The notes beneath the pieces are model-generated. The model was given only the letters and a program-made list of their open reading frames with translations. It searched no databases and was not told where the DNA came from. From contig JAWWAY010000001.1 in assembly GCA_033721235.1 (NCBI GenBank), forward strand, positions 248,001 to 312,000: DNA of 64,000 nucleotides. Direction: 5' to 3'. A program made the position numbers and the translations under genes. Source of the DNA: UBA5078 sp033721235. Its GTDB lineage: Bacteria > Pseudomonadota > Gammaproteobacteria > Pseudomonadales > Pseudohongiellaceae. This document shows positions 31,880-40,573 of this stretch, one piece after another. Numbering within the stretch: position 1 is the stretch's first letter; every line of letters begins with the position of its first letter.

Positions 31880-33301
31880 CTACGGAGTTTCAGCGACCCA
31901 ACCGCCTCCAAGCGCTTGATATAGGTTGACGATTATATTGAGCTGAGCCAATTTATTGTCTAAATAGGAGTTGCGACTCGCGAATAGAGTATTTTGTGAG
32001 GTGAGGACTGTTTGAAAGTCGCTAACGCCTTCTTCATACCTAACCTGCGCGATGCGGAAGGATTCTTCTGCGGCTTCTAAATTGCGCTGGGCTACGGCAA
32101 GTTGCTCCTGCTGCAGACGGAGGCTGCTAAGAAGCACCTCAATCTCATTAAATGCGGCCAGAGTTGCCTTCTGGTAGCTGTCCAGGGCGTTTCCCAAGGC
32201 CAATTTGCGCTGATCTAAGGCGCGGCTTCTTTGGCCTGTATCTAGCAGTGTCTGCAATAGCGAGGCGTTTATATTTAGGAAAGTGTCAGGCGAGGACAAA
32301 AGCTCGCTTAGCGAGGTACTGCTTGCACTCGCGTTGCCTGTGAGGGAAATGGTCGGGAAATAGCTTAGCCTGGCAATATCCACATTGGCGGCGGCACTAC
32401 GCAGTTGTGCTTCAGCCTGCACGAGGTCTGGTCGACGCAGCAATAACTCCGAACTTAACCCTGGACTGACTGATGGTACTGTAATGGTTTCCAGCGTTTG
32501 GCCCTCGATGTTGAAGCCTTGCACATTAGTGCCACTGAGTAGGGCTAAAGCCGCCCTAGCCGAGAGATCATTTTGTTGTAGGGCGCTTAGGCTGGCCTGT
32601 TCACGTTGCAAAGCAATCTGCTGTTGCAGTGCCTCGATGGGAACCGCCACACCGGCCTCGACACGGGCATTGGCGATTTCACTAATAGCGCGTGCATTCT
32701 CTACGTTCTGCTGTGCTGCCTCGATCTTGTCGCGCGTCAGAAGCAACTGGAAATAGGTAGAAGCCGAGGTTGCAAGAGTATTGAGTTTAAGCGCAGCATC
32801 CTGGGCCACTCTAGTATCGTAATCGGCAATGGCTTGCGAATAGACGGCAGGTTTTGTGAGGATATTGCTGTAGCTAAGATTGCCATTGAGTTCGAATGGC
32901 GTATTGGGACTGTCGCTACTGCGAGAGTCATCGCTGCGAGTCTCGATATAGCTAGCGGCGGTACCAATACTCACGGTCGCCCGCGGTAGAAGCTCGAAGC
33001 CAGCCTCCTTTAAACTAATCTGAGCGCTTTCTAAGTTGCGCCTACTATTGCTGAGGTCAAAATTTTGCTGTGAAATTGTGGCAATGAGTTCGCTTAACTC
33101 TGCTGCTTCAAATTCATTCCACCAGTCACTGGCAGGCCAATTGCTTGAATCATTGCCTTGGGCCTGCGTCCATGTCTGGGGTATTAAATTTTCCGGTAGA
33201 GCAGGCGCCGGCGTTTCCAAAAGCTGGCAGGCGCTTAGACTCAATAAGCTCACGGCAATGGCGAGAGACTTTAGTGGTTTCACATTTATTTCCTTATTCA
33301 T
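31880..33301 (-). CDS. Outer-membrane efflux lipoprotein (TolC/NodT family)
   Basis: This 473-residue outer membrane factor starts with a signal peptide ending in the lipobox LSACQ. The two repeated coiled-coil halves carry the usual ASTYFQLLLTRDKIEAAQ and VRYEEGVSDFQTVLTSQNTL sequences. It ends the macA-macB-OMF operon and overlaps macB by 8 bp. It provides the outer-membrane duct for the MacAB pump, so the tripartite exporter is encoded complete. Confidence 0.93.
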   Translation of the reverse strand: MNKEINVKPLKSLAIAVSLLSLSACQLLETPAPALPENLIPQTWTQAQGNDSSNWPASDWWNEFEAAELSELIATISQQNFDLSNSRRNLESAQISLKEAGFELLPRATVSIGTAASYIETRSDDSRSSDSPNTPFELNGNLSYSNILTKPAVYSQAIADYDTRVAQDAALKLNTLATSASTYFQLLLTRDKIEAAQQNVENARAISEIANARVEAGVAVPIEALQQQIALQREQASLSALQQNDLSARAALALLSGTNVQGFNIEGQTLETITVPSVSPGLSSELLLRRPDLVQAEAQLRSAAANVDIARLSYFPTISLTGNASASSTSLSELLSSPDTFLNINASLLQTLLDTGQRSRALDQRKLALGNALDSYQKATLAAFNEIEVLLSSLRLQQEQLAVAQRNLEAAEESFRIAQVRYEEGVSDFQTVLTSQNTLFASRNSYLDNKLAQLNIIVNLYQALGGGWVAETP

Positions 33302-35321
33302 TTGCCAGTGCTACAACTGGATCTAAACGAGCCGCTTTACGCGCGGGCGTGAATCCAAAGATGAGCCCGGTTGCCGCGGCACAGCAAAATGAAATGACCA
33401 TTGGCGCGGTGGTAAACTGTATGGCCACACCGAAACGCTGAAGGAGCAACCCGACGCCTATACCAATACCAACTCCCATTAAACCGCCAATGCCGGACAC
33501 GACAATGGCCTCGGACAAAAACTGGGAAAGAATATCGGACTGCCTAGCGCCGGTGGCCATCCTAATGCCGATCTCTCTAGTGCGCTCGGTTACCGACACC
33601 AGCATGATATTCATTACACCAATACCGCCGACTAACAGTGAGATTGCCGCAACGGAGCCTAAGAGCATCGTAAAGGTGTCTTGAGAGGCGGAAACAGTAT
33701 CCAGTAGCTCGGCGCTATTAAATACCCGGAAGTCTTCGCTGCCGTGTCTGACGGTTAGAAATTCTACTAGGCGCTGCTCAGTGGTATTGATGGTGTTTAT
33801 GTCCTCTACGGCGACCGTTATTGACCGAGCGTAACTGGTACCGAACAGTCGAAGAGCACCGGTTTTTAAGGGGACAAAAATAGCATCGTCTTGATCTCTA
33901 CCGCCGAAGCCTGAGGCGCCTTTACGCGTTAACACACCGATGACTTGAAAGGGCACGTTGCTAATAAGAACGTATTCGCCCAGGGGATCTTCGCCATTGG
34001 GGAAAATCTCCTCGGCGACCGTGGCCCCAAGCACTGCCACTGCCGTATAGCGTTCGCTATCCTCTCGGGTATAAAACACGCCTCTAGCTAAAGGCCAGCC
34101 TCTGACCTCGGGAAGTGTTTCGGAGGTGGCGGTGACGGATGTGCGATAGTCCTCTCGGCCATAACGTACAGTATATGTTCCCTGTATCTCCGCTAGCGTG
34201 CCAGAAACATTCGGAACAGCGTCGAGAATGGCATCGGCGTCATCAAAGGTCAGCGAGTCTCGGCTACGGCGCTGCCCAGGAATGCGAGCGGGCTGCAGCA
34301 TCAATAGATTGGTACCGACGGAGCTAATTTGGTCGACAATCTGCTGTCTGGCGCCTTCGCCTATGGCTAGCATGGCGACCACTGAGGCCACGCCAATTAC
34401 GATTCCGAGAAGGGTCAAAAAGGTACGGAAAATATTAGACGTCAGTGAGCGGAATGCCATTTTTATGGCCTCCGCAACGCTGGCTAATGGAGAAGTCAGT
34501 CGGCGGTTAAGGAACAAATCGCGTAACTTATTATTGCTCTTGGTGGGGGGCTCAACTCCCTCTTTAGTACTGTCCTCGATAACACTACCATCGCGAAACT
34601 CAATGGTTCGATCTGCCTGTTTGGCAAGCTTAGGGTCGTGGGTAATGATTATAACGGTATGCCCTTGTTTGGCTAAGTCCTTGAGCAGAGCCATGACTTC
34701 GATACCACTTTGAGAGTCCAGAGCGCCTGTGGGTTCATCCGCTAATATTATATTGCCGCCATTCATTAGCGCGCGGGCGATGGAGACTCGTTGTTGTTGC
34801 CCGCCCGAGAGCTGGCTTGGTCTATGATCCAGGCGATCGCCCAAGCCCAAGGATGTCAGCAGTGCCTCGGCCTTGATGTGTCGCTCTTGGGCGGAGTAAC
34901 CGGCATAGATCGCGGGTATCTCGACGTTCTCGATAGCATTTGAGTGGGGCAGAAGATTATAGCTTTGAAACACAAAGCCAAACGCTTCGCGTCGTAACCA
35001 TGCAAGATCGTCTGGTGCGAAATTTTTAATATCTCGCCCAGCAAACAAATAGGTTCCGCTAGAGGGTTTGTCCAAGCAGCCGAGGATATTCATCATGGTG
35101 GATTTGCCAGAGCCAGATTGCCCCATAATGGCAACGAACTCGCCCATATGAATTTTGAGTGAAATGCCTCTTAACGCATTAACCTCAACGCCGCCACCGG
35201 TGACAAATTTTCGCTTGATATCCCGTAGCTCAATAATGGGAATAGCGCTATCCATGCTAGACGCTGCTTCGCCAGAATTAGGGCCGAGTGCAGTACTATT
35301 GTCTGCGGTTATTGAGCTCAT
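33294..35321 (-). CDS. macB: MacB-type ABC transporter (ATPase-permease fusion)
   Basis: This 675-residue protein fuses an N-terminal ABC ATPase (Walker A GQSGSGKST, signature LSGGQQQRV, Walker B NIILADEPTGALDS) to a FtsX/MacB permease. The permease has TM1 near residue 300, a large periplasmic domain (about 320-550) and three C-terminal TMs. With MacA and the outer-membrane factor it extrudes macrolides, peptides, siderophores or lipids in related systems; the cargo here is unknown. It overlaps macA by 4 bp and the OMF gene by 8 bp. Confidence 0.95.
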   Translation of the reverse strand: MSSITADNSTALGPNSGEAASSMDSAIPIIELRDIKRKFVTGGGVEVNALRGISLKIHMGEFVAIMGQSGSGKSTMMNILGCLDKPSSGTYLFAGRDIKNFAPDDLAWLRREAFGFVFQSYNLLPHSNAIENVEIPAIYAGYSAQERHIKAEALLTSLGLGDRLDHRPSQLSGGQQQRVSIARALMNGGNIILADEPTGALDSQSGIEVMALLKDLAKQGHTVIIITHDPKLAKQADRTIEFRDGSVIEDSTKEGVEPPTKSNNKLRDLFLNRRLTSPLASVAEAIKMAFRSLTSNIFRTFLTLLGIVIGVASVVAMLAIGEGARQQIVDQISSVGTNLLMLQPARIPGQRRSRDSLTFDDADAILDAVPNVSGTLAEIQGTYTVRYGREDYRTSVTATSETLPEVRGWPLARGVFYTREDSERYTAVAVLGATVAEEIFPNGEDPLGEYVLISNVPFQVIGVLTRKGASGFGGRDQDDAIFVPLKTGALRLFGTSYARSITVAVEDINTINTTEQRLVEFLTVRHGSEDFRVFNSAELLDTVSASQDTFTMLLGSVAAISLLVGGIGVMNIMLVSVTERTREIGIRMATGARQSDILSQFLSEAIVVSGIGGLMGVGIGIGVGLLLQRFGVAIQFTTAPMVISFCCAAATGLIFGFTPARKAARLDPVVALANE

Positions 35322-36703
35322 CGGAAGGACCTAGGAATTCCAGGCATGGTGTTGCCGCCATTATTATTGTTCTGACCTTGTGCCTGAACAATTCCTGCAA
35401 CAACTTGCTCTCCTTCACTTAAGCCCTCAATGACTTCGGCGCGAACGCGGCTTGTGACTCCAACAACAACTTCGCGCTGCTGTTGCGAGCCGTCTGGGGC
35501 TATCACTTGAACCTGTGCCTTGCGGCGTGCTGTTTCTCCATTTAGCGGTGTGGCCGCCCGACGCCTAAAATTGCCGTTTGAATTTTGCTGCATGCGTGCT
35601 ATTTGCTGTGCAGTGGGACGGCCGTTAAAAGCGGGAGTCGCGCCTTCGCGATCGCCGCTAGGGCCGGCCTGCCTTTGCTGCATCTCGTCATTAAAACTGA
35701 GAGCTCCGAAGGGGATAGTCAATACATCTCTAGCGGCGGAGGTAATAAAAAATACCTGTGCGGTCATTTCTGGAAGGAGCGAACCATCACGGTTTTCCAC
35801 ATCGAACAGGCCCGTATATAGCACCACATTATTCTCTACCAGCGGTGTGGGAAGTATTTGTCTGAGCTCACCATACCAGCGTCTATCTCCACCGCTTAGG
35901 GTGGTAAAATAGATGGGCATTCCTTTAGTTAATTTGCCGATATCGGCCTCAGATATTTCCGTCTCCACCGTCATCGTGGTTAAGTCGGCAACGCGCAGAA
36001 TTGTAGGGGCCTGTTGATTAGCATTCAGCGTTCGTCCTTCGTTCATTTCAATGGAGACCACGGTGCCTGTTATGGGGGCGTAGATTCGGGTGTACTCCAA
36101 TTGGGTTTCTTCTGTCAGTAGGCTCGAGCGGCTTTGCTGAATTTGCTTTTGTAGCTGTATCAGACTGGCCTCAGCATTGGCAAGATTGGAAATTGCGGTA
36201 TCGTAGTCTTGCTGGCTAGTGGCATTGGCCGCCATTAGGCGCGTCTGTCTTTCGGAGTTAGCGCGGGCGAGATTCAGTGATGCCGTACGAGACTCGATCT
36301 GTGCTTCCAAGGCTTCAATAGCCGCTCTACTAGCTTCGACGCGGCTTTGCTGGGTACGGGCATCGATCTCGGCCAAGAGCTGGCCTTCTTCGACGAGGTC
36401 TCCCACCTCAACATAGAGCTTTTGCAGTTGGCCAGAGACTTGGGCGCCGACATCGACATAATCGCTGGGCTTTAGGCTACCGGCAGAGGAGATGGTGTTT
36501 TCGATATCACCACGCTCTACTAAAGCTATTAGCGGCTCGTCTTGGGCGACCTCGTCAGAATCGCTCAGAGTGAAATAGGCAATGGCTAGCATAGCGAGCA
36601 ACAACGCTGAAAAGATTAGCTTTTTCCTGCTCTTTGCCTTGCGATGAGGCGGTATAAGCGCAGCGCTTTGTTCTTCTTGTGTAGGCTTATCTTGTTGACT
36701 CAT
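35318..36703 (-). CDS. macA: MacA-type periplasmic adaptor
   Basis: This 461-residue membrane-fusion protein has an N-terminal TM (about 29-46) after a basic cytoplasmic segment. A lipoyl domain (SAGSLKPSDYVDVGAQVSG), a long coiled coil (about 110-190), the second lipoyl half (YAPITGTVVSIEMNEG) and beta-barrel domains follow. A Gln/Arg-rich linker is inserted (about 345-395), and the end is low-complexity GQNNNNGGN. It is the first gene of the tripartite operon, in a 177-bp divergent region shared with a cytochrome c'-like gene. Confidence 0.93.
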   Translation of the reverse strand: MSQQDKPTQEEQSAALIPPHRKAKSRKKLIFSALLLAMLAIAYFTLSDSDEVAQDEPLIALVERGDIENTISSAGSLKPSDYVDVGAQVSGQLQKLYVEVGDLVEEGQLLAEIDARTQQSRVEASRAAIEALEAQIESRTASLNLARANSERQTRLMAANATSQQDYDTAISNLANAEASLIQLQKQIQQSRSSLLTEETQLEYTRIYAPITGTVVSIEMNEGRTLNANQQAPTILRVADLTTMTVETEISEADIGKLTKGMPIYFTTLSGGDRRWYGELRQILPTPLVENNVVLYTGLFDVENRDGSLLPEMTAQVFFITSAARDVLTIPFGALSFNDEMQQRQAGPSGDREGATPAFNGRPTAQQIARMQQNSNGNFRRRAATPLNGETARRKAQVQVIAPDGSQQQREVVVGVTSRVRAEVIEGLSEGEQVVAGIVQAQGQNNNNGGNTMPGIPRSFR

Positions 36704-36880
36704 TCATTAGTTCCTAAAAAGAATGCTTAAATACAATCATGAGAACTCATACGGGCGAAATGGCATAATCTGTTGTAGCAAATTGCAACATTTTGCACTT
36801 AGTGGCGTATTTGCTTCTGTTTATAGACCGGCGGTAGGGCGATCTACTTTTGCCAAGTATACTGATGGGGATAATTAGCC

Positions 36881-37315
36881 ATGAAAAGGGGAAATGAGAT
36901 GATAGTGAGATCTGTTGCGATACTAGGTGCGCTAAGCGTGTTTTCGACATCCTTAGTGCTCGCACAACAGCCCGAGGAGTTAAGTAAAGAGCAGATAATG
37001 ACCACCATTATTACGCCCACTACTGCCACTATCTGGGGCGCCTATCAGATTACAGATGAGCAGTGGGCAGGCTTAGATGAAGCCGCTCAGACTCTTGTTA
37101 AGGCAAGCGAGGCCACGCTAAAAGGTGGGGGCACTGAATCGGGACAGGCATTGGCTCAAAATGCTCAATGGCAACTATATGCGCAGCAGATGTTGGATGC
37201 TGCTACGGCAATAAGAGGAGCTATAGCAGACAAAGATGAAGAGCGTATGTTCAATATTGGCAATGACGAGTTGTATCCGCCTTGCGAGAGTTGTCACCAA
37301 GAGTTTAATCGCTAG
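36881..37315 (+). CDS. Class II cytochrome c-like (cytochrome c') protein
   Basis: This 144-residue exported protein (signal peptide to about LAQQ, residue 30) is a predicted four-helix protein with a single heme-binding CESCH at the C-terminus (YPPCESCHQEF), as in the cytochrome c' family. Such proteins bind NO/CO or shuttle electrons in the periplasm. A strong AGGGG site before an in-frame ATG at 36899 makes that start equally likely. It is divergent from macA and convergent with emrB, and could be an electron acceptor for periplasmic dehydrogenases, though nothing links it to the PQQ enzyme directly. Confidence 0.83.
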   Translation: MKRGNEMIVRSVAILGALSVFSTSLVLAQQPEELSKEQIMTTIITPTTATIWGAYQITDEQWAGLDEAAQTLVKASEATLKGGGTESGQALAQNAQWQLYAQQMLDAATAIRGAIADKDEERMFNIGNDELYPPCESCHQEFNR

Positions 37316-37328
37316 CTGCGATATCGCG

Positions 37329-38852
37329 TTAATCGACGATGGGTTCAGTAGGGGGCGCAATGTCCCCTTTTTTCAACAACAACACCAGCGGTGAAACAAA
37401 TACGACTACCCACATCATAATTTTGAAGTCGTTGACATAGGCAATTGTCATAGCCTGTCGAGTAATTTCCATATCGAGAGCAGTAAGTGCTGCAGCGCCA
37501 TTCTCCATTATTGAGTTAGGCACCTGAAGCCAATTGATGCCAATGGTTCCGGCTGTAATATTCTCTGAAAGATAAGCATGGTTGCGTTGTATGCTACGAG
37601 TGAGCAGAGCGACTACTAGAGATATCCCCATACTGCTGCCTAGGTTGCGTGAAAGGCTGAAAATACTAGCAGCCTCTGCGCGATGTTTTGGATCGAGGGT
37701 TGAGTAGGCAATTGTGCTCAGAGGCACAAAAATAAGCCCGACGCCCCAGCCCTGAAGAACGCCTGTCCAAATGATGTCGAAGGGTGGCACATAGGTGGTG
37801 AAGCCGGTCATGGCATAGAGCGAGATAAGGGTTAACAACAGGCCGATGCTGATAAAAATTCTTGGATCTATTTGGTTGCTATAGCGGCCCACTATAAACA
37901 TTCCAAACATGGTGCCCATGCCACGAGGTGCCATTAGCATTCCTACGTCCATAACAGGATAGCCCATGAGTGTTTGCATATAGGGCGGGAGCAATGTCAT
38001 GGTGGCAAGTAAGATCAAGCCAATGAAAAAGATAAAGACCGTAGCCGTTAGTAAGTTGCGATCGCGAAATATACCCGGTGTAAGAAAGGGGTGTTTCACT
38101 CTCCCCGAGTGAATGACGTACATCCATAAGGCAGAACCCACAAAGGCGATGTACAGCAGAATCTCTCGCGATTCTAGCCACCCTTGCTGCTCACCTCGAT
38201 CCATTATCATCTGCGCACTGCCAATGAAAACCGCCAAGAAAAAGAAGCCAAGTTTGTCGAAGGGGCGATCGGAGCGTTCGGAGTCTGGCATAAACAGTGC
38301 CACTCCAAGAAAGGCGATTATGCCCACAGGAATATTGATATAAAACACCCACCGCCAATTGTAGTTCTCCGTCAGCCACCCGCCGAGAGTTGGGCCTAGG
38401 ATAGGGCCTAGTACTACGCCCATTCCCCAAAGCGCCATAGCCTTGCCGTGATTCTCTTTGCGGTTGATATTCAGCAGGGTCGCTTGCGCCAAGGGAACAA
38501 TAGAGGCGCCGCATATCCCTTGTATGATTCTATAGGCGACCATTTGCTCAATTGAAGTGGCAAGGCCGCACAGTACCGAGCTTATAGTGAAGCCTGTAAT
38601 GGCAAATAGAAAAATCTTCTTTTGACCGAATCGACCAGATAACCAAGCCGTGGGCAAGGTCATAATTGCCGAGGCCACAATATACGAGGTGAGAATCCAC
38701 GCAACTTGATCTTGAGTGGCAGAGAGGCTGCCTTGCATATGCGGCAAGGCAACATTGGCGATGGTGGTATCCAAGACTTGCATTACCGTCGCCAGCATTA
38801 TGGATACGGTAATAAAGCCTTTAAAGGGAACTTCTTGCGTAGCGTGCGACAT
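37329..38852 (-). CDS. emrB: EmrB-type MFS multidrug exporter (DHA2, 14 TM)
   Basis: This 507-residue major facilitator of the DHA2 family starts with KGFITVSIMLATVMQVLDTTIANVALPHMQG. Motif A-like LSGRFGQKKIFL and motif C GVVLGPILGPTLGGWL (LGPTLGG) follow. With the EmrA-type adaptor encoded upstream (38867) and an outer-membrane factor it exports hydrophobic drugs using the proton gradient. It is the last gene of the marR-emrA-emrB operon, 14 bp after emrA. Confidence 0.94.
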   Translation of the reverse strand: MSHATQEVPFKGFITVSIMLATVMQVLDTTIANVALPHMQGSLSATQDQVAWILTSYIVASAIMTLPTAWLSGRFGQKKIFLFAITGFTISSVLCGLATSIEQMVAYRIIQGICGASIVPLAQATLLNINRKENHGKAMALWGMGVVLGPILGPTLGGWLTENYNWRWVFYINIPVGIIAFLGVALFMPDSERSDRPFDKLGFFFLAVFIGSAQMIMDRGEQQGWLESREILLYIAFVGSALWMYVIHSGRVKHPFLTPGIFRDRNLLTATVFIFFIGLILLATMTLLPPYMQTLMGYPVMDVGMLMAPRGMGTMFGMFIVGRYSNQIDPRIFISIGLLLTLISLYAMTGFTTYVPPFDIIWTGVLQGWGVGLIFVPLSTIAYSTLDPKHRAEAASIFSLSRNLGSSMGISLVVALLTRSIQRNHAYLSENITAGTIGINWLQVPNSIMENGAAALTALDMEITRQAMTIAYVNDFKIMMWVVVFVSPLVLLLKKGDIAPPTEPIVD

Positions 38853-38866
38853 TAGCAGCCTTTAGC

Positions 38867-39913
38867 TTATTCGCTAATCCATGGAAGAGATCGATCGCGC
38901 AGAGTGTCGATGTCTACAATAGCGCTCATTCCAGAGGATAGCGGTACATCTTTGTCGTAGTTAGTTAGTTCAATATTGACTTGAATCCGCTGTACCACTT
39001 TTATCCAGTTACCAGAGCTGTTTTGTGCTGGAAGAAGCGAAAACTCCGCACCAGTTGCCGGTGTAATACCAGCAACGACTGCTTGCCATTTGCGACCGGG
39101 ATAAGTATCAATGGTAACTTCTACCTGTTGTCCCTCTCTTACCCAGGTAAGGTCGGTTTCCTTGAAGTTGGCTTCAATCCACATGCGGTTATCACTGACT
39201 AGACTGAATAGTTGAGCTCCGGCAATGACATACTCTCCCTCGTGGACCGATACGTTCGCGGCCACACCATCGGCAGGGGCGCGAATTTCGAGATGACTTA
39301 TGTCTAGCTGAATTTTCTCTAGTTCGGCCTGTGCTTGAAGGTAGCTTGGATGCATCTCGCTAGGCATGTCTGGATCAATAAGCTGTGCTCTGGCAACTTG
39401 CAGAGCTTGTTTCTTGCTATCTAACTCATTCTGCATACTTCGCCAAGCGTATTCGGCTTGGTCAAACTGGGCTTCTGGCAATGATCGGGTGGTAGTGAGT
39501 TCGCGTATGCGTTCCATCTCTTTGCGCGCAAACTCTAAATCTGTTTGAGCTTTATCGATGTCTAATTGTGCGCCGATATAATTCGCTTTCTCGGCCTCTA
39601 TATTACCCTTAACACTTAGCAGCTTAGCTTGTGCTTTTGCTAGGGCGATCTGGTAGGGGCGATCATCAATGCGAAATAATAATTCGCCTTTACTGATTCT
39701 TTGATTGTCTCGCAGATTAACCTCTACGACTCGGCCCGATATCTCGCTGGCAATAGAGACGATCTCGTGTTTTACATAGGCATTGTCGGTGCTCACTATA
39801 CGACCGCCTTGCATATAGACCCACAAGGCAATGCCTGCAATGGCCAGTGGGCCTAGGAGCATAAGTGCGATATGGGCGATGGTGGAGCGCCCGTACATAG
39901 TTTTGATGTTCAC
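38867..39913 (-). CDS. emrA: EmrA-type HlyD-family adaptor
   Basis: This 348-residue membrane-fusion protein has one N-terminal TM (about 15-33), the lipoyl half DNAYVKHEIVSIASEISGRV and a long alpha-hairpin. It ends with a second lipoyl half (IRAPADGVAANVSVHEGEYV) and a beta-barrel domain. It links the EmrB-type exporter to an outer-membrane channel. The order marR-emrA-emrB is the usual one; no dedicated outer-membrane factor gene is attached, so the one at 31880 or another TolC may serve. Confidence 0.93.
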   Translation of the reverse strand: MNIKTMYGRSTIAHIALMLLGPLAIAGIALWVYMQGGRIVSTDNAYVKHEIVSIASEISGRVVEVNLRDNQRISKGELLFRIDDRPYQIALAKAQAKLLSVKGNIEAEKANYIGAQLDIDKAQTDLEFARKEMERIRELTTTRSLPEAQFDQAEYAWRSMQNELDSKKQALQVARAQLIDPDMPSEMHPSYLQAQAELEKIQLDISHLEIRAPADGVAANVSVHEGEYVIAGAQLFSLVSDNRMWIEANFKETDLTWVREGQQVEVTIDTYPGRKWQAVVAGITPATGAEFSLLPAQNSSGNWIKVVQRIQVNIELTNYDKDVPLSSGMSAIVDIDTLRDRSLPWISE

Positions 39914-39936
39914 TAGTGAGTTTTCCTCATGAATAT

Positions 39937-40383
39937 TTAGCGGTGGGGTGAATCACTGGTATTTAGGTTTTCCCGCATTCTGCTTAATACATCCATGAAT
40001 AATTTCTCTTCCTTGCGACTAATTCCTTGTAGCGCTTGGGACTTAATATCCTGTGAGAGCTCAGTAAGCTGCTCTATGACCGGGTCCGCTTTTGCTTTAA
40101 GAAAAATATGTTTAACTCGTCGATCACTGGGATCGCTGCGCCGCTCGATCCAGCCTTCCTTTTCTAGCTTGTCCAGATGTCTAGCTAGGGTGATAGGGGT
40201 GATATCCATAGCGCGAGCGAGAACGCTTTGTTGCATGCCGTCTTCTCGATGGAGATGCGCTAGGACCGACCAAAGGGCCCGTGACATCCCTATCTTTTGA
40301 GATTGCCTGTCGAAGCTGTAGCGTAGCAAGCGGGCCACATCGTGAATAGAGAAGCCGAGGCTTTGTTCAATTGGAGTTTTCAT
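39937..40383 (-). CDS. MarR-family repressor of the emrAB operon
   Basis: The start is placed at the ATG at 40383 (MKTPIEQSLGF); the in-frame upstream extension begins with a TTG at 40422 that overlaps the promoter. The 148-residue winged-helix regulator has SVLARAMDITPITLARHLDKLEKEGW (helix-turn-helix) and SDPSDRRVKHIFL (wing). It sits 23 bp before emrA and is the expected autorepressor (EmrR/SlyA-like). Its own promoter contains an inverted repeat between -35 and -10. Confidence 0.9.
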   Translation of the reverse strand: MKTPIEQSLGFSIHDVARLLRYSFDRQSQKIGMSRALWSVLAHLHREDGMQQSVLARAMDITPITLARHLDKLEKEGWIERRSDPSDRRVKHIFLKAKADPVIEQLTELSQDIKSQALQGISRKEEKLFMDVLSRMRENLNTSDSPHR

Positions 40384-40393
40384 ATTGATGCAT

Positions 40394-40422
40394 ATAATAA
40401 GCAAGCTTATCAGTTTGTGCAA
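40394..40422 (-). promoter_or_regulatory. marR-emrAB promoter with internal operator
   Basis: On the minus strand, -35 TTGCAC (40417-40422) and -10 TATTAT (40394-40399) are separated by exactly 17 bp. The operator-like ATAAGC-AA-GCTTAT (40397-40410) sits between and overlaps the -10. The start codon at 40383 lies only 10 nt after the -10, so the transcript would have a leader of a few bases at most. No Shine-Dalgarno is visible. Confidence 0.68.
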
Positions 40423-40573
40423 TGCCTCGCCGCCAAGCTGTCATATTCAATTAGTACGATAGATGGCAAGAGAGTTGCTTGTAATAGCCTAGGACGACAG
40501 CGAGCGAGGTCAATAAAGACTGTTCAACGGTGAACTCTCTGCCTTCGCTAGTCTGACCCCAGAGGAGATAGGC

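Noticed and set aside
40384..40422. TTG start of the emrAB-linked MarR
   Set aside because: The added residues overlap the promoter -10 and operator; the ATG at 40383 gives a normal MarR N-terminus.
40423..40573. HexR-type operator in front of zwf
   Set aside because: Only a half TGTAAT (40490-40495) was found, without the palindromic partner.
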